Source: Acanthaster planci (Eukaryota; Echinodermata; Asteroidea; Valvatida; Acanthasteridae). Taken from it: a stretch of 64,000 bases of DNA. Of this stretch, positions 58,401 to 64,000 are shown in pieces (position 1 is the stretch's first letter; each line of letters starts with the position of its first letter). A model generated the notes under the pieces. That model was not told the DNA's origin, searched no databases, and was given only the letters and a program-made list of their open reading frames with translations. The translations under genes and the position numbers were made by a program. The stretch covers positions 306,429 to 370,428 of the forward strand of contig NW_019091398.1 of NCBI RefSeq assembly GCF_001949145.1, in the 5' to 3' direction.

Positions 58401-61400
58401 ATCAGTATGACAACACGGCAATGACAATGGTTACGATGACAAAATGTCATTCAGTCATGCAGAGAGAGAGACACTCACCATTCCGAGAATATCTGTGAGT
58501 AAGCCAAGGAACTGTCAGCGACTGGAGACACAAAGAACATTGGCACCTGGGTCAACCCAACAGAGTCCATGTATCCAGACAGGCACTCAAACAAATCATA
58601 GATGATACCAGACGGATAGCAGGGAACCAGTACATTCCCTCCGTTCTTGATGGTTACGGCTGTGGGACCATGAAAATAAAATGCAAGTCAAATTTTACTC
58701 CCCTAACCTTTTTTCCAAAGTCCTCCAAAATCTACTGTGCAGAAACCTGTGACTACCTTCTTGGGTTTTCAGTTTTCAAGGGGAATCAGGCCTAGTAAAA
58801 GATCACAGTAACTAACCTGTACCTTCCTTTATCCTACAAAATCATTCACCATTCCTTGATGGGCTCTGAAGGATCTAGGACTAGAATTAAGGGATTGAAT
58901 GGAAAGGAAGTTCAAACACTCACAAAGTGGTTCAAGTTCCTATGAAATTTAAAACTTGCTACAGTTTCTGAAGAATGTTGCCTGGGTTATGGACTCGTAT
59001 CTGGGCTGAGCCTGACACTACAAACATGTCTTGTTCTCCAGGAGCTCAAACAAGACAGGAGGTGGGGTTGGGTGGGGTGGGGTGGGGCAGGAGAGTGGGC
59101 GGGTCACTGCGAAGGGTGACAACTCACTGAGGTTGCTGCAGAACTCGCCCAGCATGCTGTCCGGGTTGTGGGCCGGTGTCTGTGTGATACCAGTCAGTAG
59201 GAGTAAGTCGCTGTTCTTCAACGGGTCTTGGACGATAGGGATGGAGTGAGTGGTTAGAAACGATGAACTGGACACGTAACACACCTAAAATTGAAAGGGA
59301 GGCAACAAGACAGAACAAAGAAATGCACGGAGGCCGGAAATTTGCAAAGTCATATTTTCTGTATCACAGACCCTTTTCTGAATGACAGTGTGAGAGTTCT
59401 TTACCATCTAAAAATGTGGTGCCACTGGAAAATATGTATGTTCCTCCACCATAGCAGTCATGAATGAAAATGACGCTTAAATATCTTTAACTTCGGAAAC
59501 GGTCTTGGTCATAGGTAAGAGCAACTGTTGTGAAGTGCCTTGCTCATGGATAAGAGTACGTGTGATTTTTGTTATGTGTCTTGCTCGTGGACAAAAGAAA
59601 TCATCCTAGATGCAGAGGAGTCATTTAGTAATTTATGATGTTTGTTATTCCAAGCGGCTAACCTTTTCATAATCTGACTTGATGACCCAATTACAGCTTC
59701 CAAGACAGTAACCAGAACTGTGAGGTGACACCATCAATGAACCAAACAAATTCTGTGGAAATACAAAATTAGGACACACCTTCACAGATTTAATCCAAAG
59801 GGCTTACATAATTATAAGGGGGATCAGGCTGGTGTAGTGTTTTTTTCCTCACCTTAAACCTCTGGGGCTCTCTGGCTTGGTGGATTTGGTTTTCAGTCCC
59901 GACCTGAGTCCGTGGGGTATCCCTGAAACATTTATCTGGGGTTTTCTTCCCACCTCTAAAATCGAATATTTTTCATTGTCTTCTTCATTCATTATCATTA
60001 TTAATTGGGGCTAAATGAACTGTCGGGTGATCAGGAAAAATAAATAAATCAAATTAAATGCAATAAATAACATTTTGTGGGTGTACATTCCAACCTATAT
60101 TTCACTAACCTTCCTCATATCCATGTATAAACAAAAAGCATTTGCATCGAGTCAAATGTTCCAATGTTCCAAATAGGAAGTCAAAATCCAAAACAACCAC
60201 CAACCCACCAGTTTCTCCGAGAATGCAACCACCTTGACTTTGGACATGCATGAGTTGATGTCGTGTTTGGAGTAGCAGCGCTGCCACGACGCGAGCCAAG
60301 AGATGTCTCGGAGAGGAGCTGACAGCATCTTCAAGACAGAAGGCTTCTTCCAGTTGACTGCAGCCTTCATCTTGGGTACTCGCTCCATGTATTCCACAAA
60401 CTCCTCCATGAGCTGCCTAAAGGCGAAAACATCAACATTCCTGGAAACAAATCTGGTGGATACTTTCAGTAGAATTACAGGAAACACACCACGACGACCC
60501 TCGAATATGTAAAATCTTTACAACAATGGATAAATTCCTATCTAGGATGAAATGATTAAAAAAACACTTTGGAAATGAATCCAATGTTGAAACTCTTGAC
60601 AAATGCATTTTAGCCCTCTTGATGTGGCCACAAAGACAGACCTACCTGCCTGTCTGCTGTGTCGGGTCTGTACAATACACACTACCTCGGAACCCTGTGT
60701 ACTGAAATGGACAATAACGAAAATCAATGGTATGATTACCTGCAGTGGCTTGAGGATTGATGCACAATGCGTAATGTTTACAACGCTACATGTGTGTGTG
60801 GAAGGGAGTTTTAAATACTTTTTATATGACACTTTTCCTTTTACAAGCTTCCTTAGTTTAGTCAGCAACTTGTCTGGTACCCCATATCACCCTATAGTTA
60901 GTACTGCTTATTAAGCCTACTGCAGTTATCTGTTCAGACTGGTGCATGCTAAGAGTGAGCATTATCACTCACAGCTCTCTTCAGCCTTCCCACATTTGCA
61001 CTTGTCTGCTCTTATCACCAGTGGCAGCTGGGTTTGTGTCTGATTGATCACTCAAGTAATCCACTTGTGGCACTGTGTTGGGTTGTTATCACATTTTTTT
61101 CCCCTTTTTTTTACTTTCGTCACGCTCACATTTCATTTATTATCTTCCTTAGAGGACCACGAGAGAGAACTATTTTTTTCTTTTGTACAGCTGGTATCAG
61201 TACGAGTTGGAGCTCAGTTGAAGTTCATTGGTCAACTCTCAAATTCATTTTTTTTTTAATTGTGTCCTGACCTTCAAAATAAATCGTGACCCAGTCTTCC
61301 TGAACCAAGTGTGTCTTCAGATCTTGTCACTTTCCCGAAGTCTCACATATTTAATTTAGCGAGGCAAATTTCAAGGCTACATGTGCAAATGAGACCTATT

Positions 61401-62819
61401 TTAATTGGCTGGCCTCTTGCTTTGTGAGGAGCTTATTATGGGATGGTGTGCAGCATGGCCGAGAACTGGGAATAAATACCGACTTTGACTCGTGTATTCA
61501 TTTTGCCTATTGAGTTAAATCTTTGCATAAATATTACATTATCTGTCTTGCCACCAGAAAGATAAATATTTCTAGGTACTTCTGTAACCTACCTCGGTAA
61601 TAAAGGGCAGAGCCAACATGCAGTGGTAGTTAGAGATTAGGATGGCATCGATAGTTGAGAAATCCACAATCCCAAGCTATGGTGTGAAATAACGAAAGCT
61701 TCAAGAAAAGGGCTGACAAGTTTAAAAGGTAGCGTATCTCAAAGAAAAATGCACATGGGCTGGACTCATAAAAACTGAAAACTATTTCAAGATAAATGAT
61801 TTGAATATATAAATAACCTTGAGAACTATAACTCTCTCCCATCCCGTTCCGGGATTACTCAATCTTTACCTTACTGGTGGTGGTGGTTTAAGTCAGTAGT
61901 AATGAGGGGGGATTGCTTGATGATCCTCCAATTTTGTTCCCAATCTATAATATGGCATTATTTATCTCTTGCAATTGACAGAGATGTTTTCGAACCTCTG
62001 GCAGGCAGACTTCTGGGGAACTGTCCACAAAAACTCGTCCACTGCACTCCTTTAATTCCTGAAAGGAAAATGAAGGGTTAAATGAAAGTAAAGCTACGCA
62101 CAGCTCATCACTACTCAACCCCCCCCACGTTAGCATTTGTTTTTAAAATCCACTAATAACGTTCAGGAAATTTGTTTTCAGAGAACCCACAGATATTAAT
62201 CCACACATTTCAACCCATACCTTGAGCTCTGGCAGCCAGCAAACTCTCTCTAACCCCTATAAAGTAGAAAGTAAATTGTGGTAAAATATCTTGCTCAAGT
62301 ACCGGTATATTATCAACTTACTTGTTTCAAGTCTTCTTTGAGTTGCAATGATGCATCTCCAGTTAGTGTCCATGGCGACAGAGAACTCAAACGGGTGCTG
62401 GGGACACAGAGTCAAAAGGTTTCAGGATCATGTACTAAAAACCAAATACTGCGGAGAAATATCAGCTCAGCCATTTAAATGTACTCCCCGAGTGCTGGCA
62501 AATGAATTCCGTACACACTCAAACTTTTCAAAACCCCCCTTTAAATAGATCCCTACAAAGTTTACTATTAATTTTAAAAACTCTACAATTCTGGACCCCT
62601 TTTGCGGCCATCATGGGTAGTATGTAACCTATGACAGCTTGATTCCAATTAACTGGCATACTTTGAAGGATTTTTTTTCATTGAGACTAACCTAGGCACA
62701 AGTGTCAGAGGCAGAAAGTGTTGGAGTGAGGTCAGATCCAAAGCGCAGTCCAGGAGGATGGTAGTGCTCTTGAACGTCAGAAGTAAGCATGGGGCGCTAG
62801 GGTGGTCTGATAAGCAATA
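52474..62819 (-). CDS. INTS9: Integrator complex subunit 9 (19 exons; first codons outside view)
   Basis: INTS9 pairs with the nuclease INTS11 in the Integrator complex, which cuts snRNA and other transcripts in the nucleus. Minus-strand exons: 62692-62819, 62322-62397, 62221-62256, 61996-62058, 61593-61676, 60646-60701, 60209-60416, 59663-59752, 59128-59284, 58479-58659, 57966-58069, 57687-57815, 56834-56958, 55233-55313, 55013-55099, 54067-54165, 53103-53258, 52928-52984, 52474-52593. All junctions are in phase; 678 aa plus stop, against 658 in human. The first exon here begins YCLSDHP, so only about three residues (MKL in human) are missing. The metallo-beta-lactamase part has [13 protein letters not shown] where active paralogues carry HxHxDH, so it is a pseudoenzyme as in other animals. 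Beta-CASP landmarks include [14 protein letters not shown] and [15 protein letters not shown]. The C-terminal domain that docks INTS11 ends [15 protein letters not shown]. The RKRKRE segment may be a nuclear signal. Confidence 0.97.
53349..53719. mobile_element. MITE-like element in an INTS9 intron
   Basis: GTGACCCGTCAC at 53349-53360 and GTGACAGGTCAC at 53708-53719 bound about 370 AT-rich bases. Each end is itself nearly palindromic and the two match as inverted repeats with one or two differences. There is no coding capacity. The short terminal repeat makes the ends less certain than for the other MITEs here. Confidence 0.5.
54320..54550. repeat. Possible SINE or hairpin relic in an INTS9 intron
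   Basis: GGGTTAGAGCAAGCTATGAC, with GGGTTGCACTC some 30 bases later, resembles weak A- and B-boxes of a tRNA-derived repeat. The following 54405-54540 starts TTAACCACTTGCTGCC with a small CCCGG-TTT-CGGGC type hairpin. Neither part has a second copy in the window, so the calls are weak. Confidence 0.25.
56015..56159. mobile_element. 145-bp palindromic MITE
   Basis: GGTGCCACTTGAGCAAGCGA followed by TACGCCTGCG at the left is matched in reverse by CGCAGGTGTA followed by TCGCTTGCTCAAATGGCGCC at the right; the arms are about 30 bases. The interior is GC-rich and partly self-complementary (GCGTAGGCGCAGG, GCCTGCGGC). It lies in the INTS9 intron between the exons at 56834-56958 and 55233-55313. No coding capacity and no clear target duplication. 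Confidence 0.75.
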
Positions 62820-64000
62820 CTAGGAAGAAAAATGGAGTTGTTTTAGACGCTAAGAACGTGTAGCATTAAATGAATGTGTGCACTGTTCATTTGGTATCTC
62901 ATTTTCTTACTAGGAAACTGTGATTAAAATTTATCTATTTCCACACCCTGTACTGGTAGCTGTTCCATTTAAAATCCAATTTCAAAATCTTTTGAAATAT
63001 CAATTGAAGTCAGCAATTTCTTTACTAAAAGAAGGCATAAACAAGGATAGAAATGTGAATTTTAGGAACTTGAGTCAAAATCCACACTCACTTTTGTATA
63101 CAAAAAATGTGAACAAGAAATCTACACATGCAAAGCATCTAAAATTGTTTCATTCTTATGTATTGTTAAGTTAACTTACAGTAAACTTACATGTAAGTTT
63201 GTGACTTTTTTTGCAAGCTCTCGGCCAAGCATTGAGTATACAGTTTTTATAAATATATACTTGTACATCAGGTATGGGCAAAACCTGTAAATTCTCATGT
63301 TTGTTTGATTTCTTTATGCTTACAGTAATACTCTCAATTATAGCATTCATTAATTTGTAATTTCTTTTCCCAAACATTACTGCACTAAAAAGCCTTGATT
63401 AAATACATAATTTAATATAATATTTTTCATTCTCAAGCTTCAAAAATTATGATTACATTTGTTGGTCAGAGTCAATGTCATTGTCCTGCACTTTATCCTT
63501 TTATATAAACTACTTGTGGTCTTCGATTTACCTCAGTTTAAAATATTATTTAATACCCATCCCTTACTTCATTATTAAATCAATTGGCTTGGTCATTCCA
63601 TTTATCTTTTTGTCCTGCTTTTTTTTCTTTTTTATGCATCTACTGTTACTCTAGTAGGCCATTTCCCCTATTTGTTTTTTTTTTTCTTGCTTTAGTTTGA
63701 TTTCCTTTACAGGTTGGTGAGCCTCAATGTTTAAATGAATTTCATTTCTCAACATGTCACTGGAGGTACATCTACTCTTATTGTCCATAACATCCTCGCA
63801 TTCTGGAAAGACTGCTTTGGGGAAAGATGCCATATACGGACACCACCAATTATCCCTGCCGTGACCTGTATTAGCCATCTGGCAACAATGACGTGTCATA
63901 AAAGGTCAAATTTAGCAATAAAATTATTGTGGTATTCACTCAGAAGATGCATGTACTTCCAATTTTTCAGATCAGTCTCAGCGTTTGTGCACAGAGTATC
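62820..64000. other. Probable first intron of INTS9, running out of the window
   Basis: The first INTS9 exon seen starts in phase 0 with TAT TGC TTA (YCL), so a short upstream exon coding for the initiator Met and a couple of residues should lie further right. I looked for an ATG-AAA-CTN-type start followed by a donor on the minus strand up to 64000 and found none that convinces. The sequence is AT-rich with no other gene. Confidence 0.5.

Overview
The window is a piece of an intron-rich, AT-leaning animal genome. Exons are short with GT/AG borders, introns run from about 0.1 to 2 kb, and the intergenic DNA is full of small DNA-transposon relics and tRNA-derived repeats. The mix of single-exon class A GPCRs, vertebrate-like housekeeping genes and frequent tacatgta-type runs suggests a marine invertebrate deuterostome, with an echinoderm as my best guess. 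That placement is inference; no marker here proves it. A run of N (21283-21709) marks an assembly gap, and it falls inside an intron.

Five genes can be assembled exon by exon, with reading phase kept across every junction. (1) An EMI1/FBXO5-type inhibitor of the anaphase-promoting complex lies on the minus strand (1674-4772; 4 exons, 321 aa) and has a beta-TrCP degron, an F-box and a zinc-binding region. (2) POLR2K/RPABC4, the small zinc-ribbon subunit shared by RNA polymerases I, II and III, is on the plus strand (7994-10173; 3 exons, 61 aa). (3) RPN2, the ribophorin II subunit of oligosaccharyltransferase, is on the minus strand (17622-26077; 15 coding exons, 628 aa). (4) A two-pass membrane protein with PPxY motifs that I cannot name is on the plus strand (31845-32883; 2 exons, 233 aa). 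(5) INTS9, the inactive metallo-beta-lactamase subunit of Integrator, is on the minus strand (52474-62819; 19 exons, 678 aa, missing only about three N-terminal residues that lie beyond what I can find). Two intronless class A GPCRs lie at 14092-15189 (+) and 44567-45649 (-). A frame-broken C2H2 zinc-finger gene lies at 27292-28840 (+).

The rest is repeat-rich intergenic and intronic DNA: a foldback family whose arms are inverted tandem copies of a CAACTCGACC-like word (about 5.45-6.5 kb and 11.96-12.54 kb, with a lone arm at 7.76 kb); a TTAA-flanked piggyBac-like MITE in an RPN2 intron; two copies of a ~120-bp MITE; three further palindromic MITE-like elements; a tRNA-derived SINE family; a decayed Tc1-type transposon interrupted by SINE copies; and a 48-bp minisatellite. 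Large stretches (33-39.8 kb and 46-52.4 kb) hold no gene I can support.

The genes are unrelated in function (cell cycle, transcription, glycosylation, snRNA processing, chemosensory-type receptors) and show no operon-like logic. I found no clear sign of a new multi-gene system. The most unusual material is the foldback family, the unnamed PPxY membrane protein and the EMI protein whose usual terminal Arg-Leu is not terminal.
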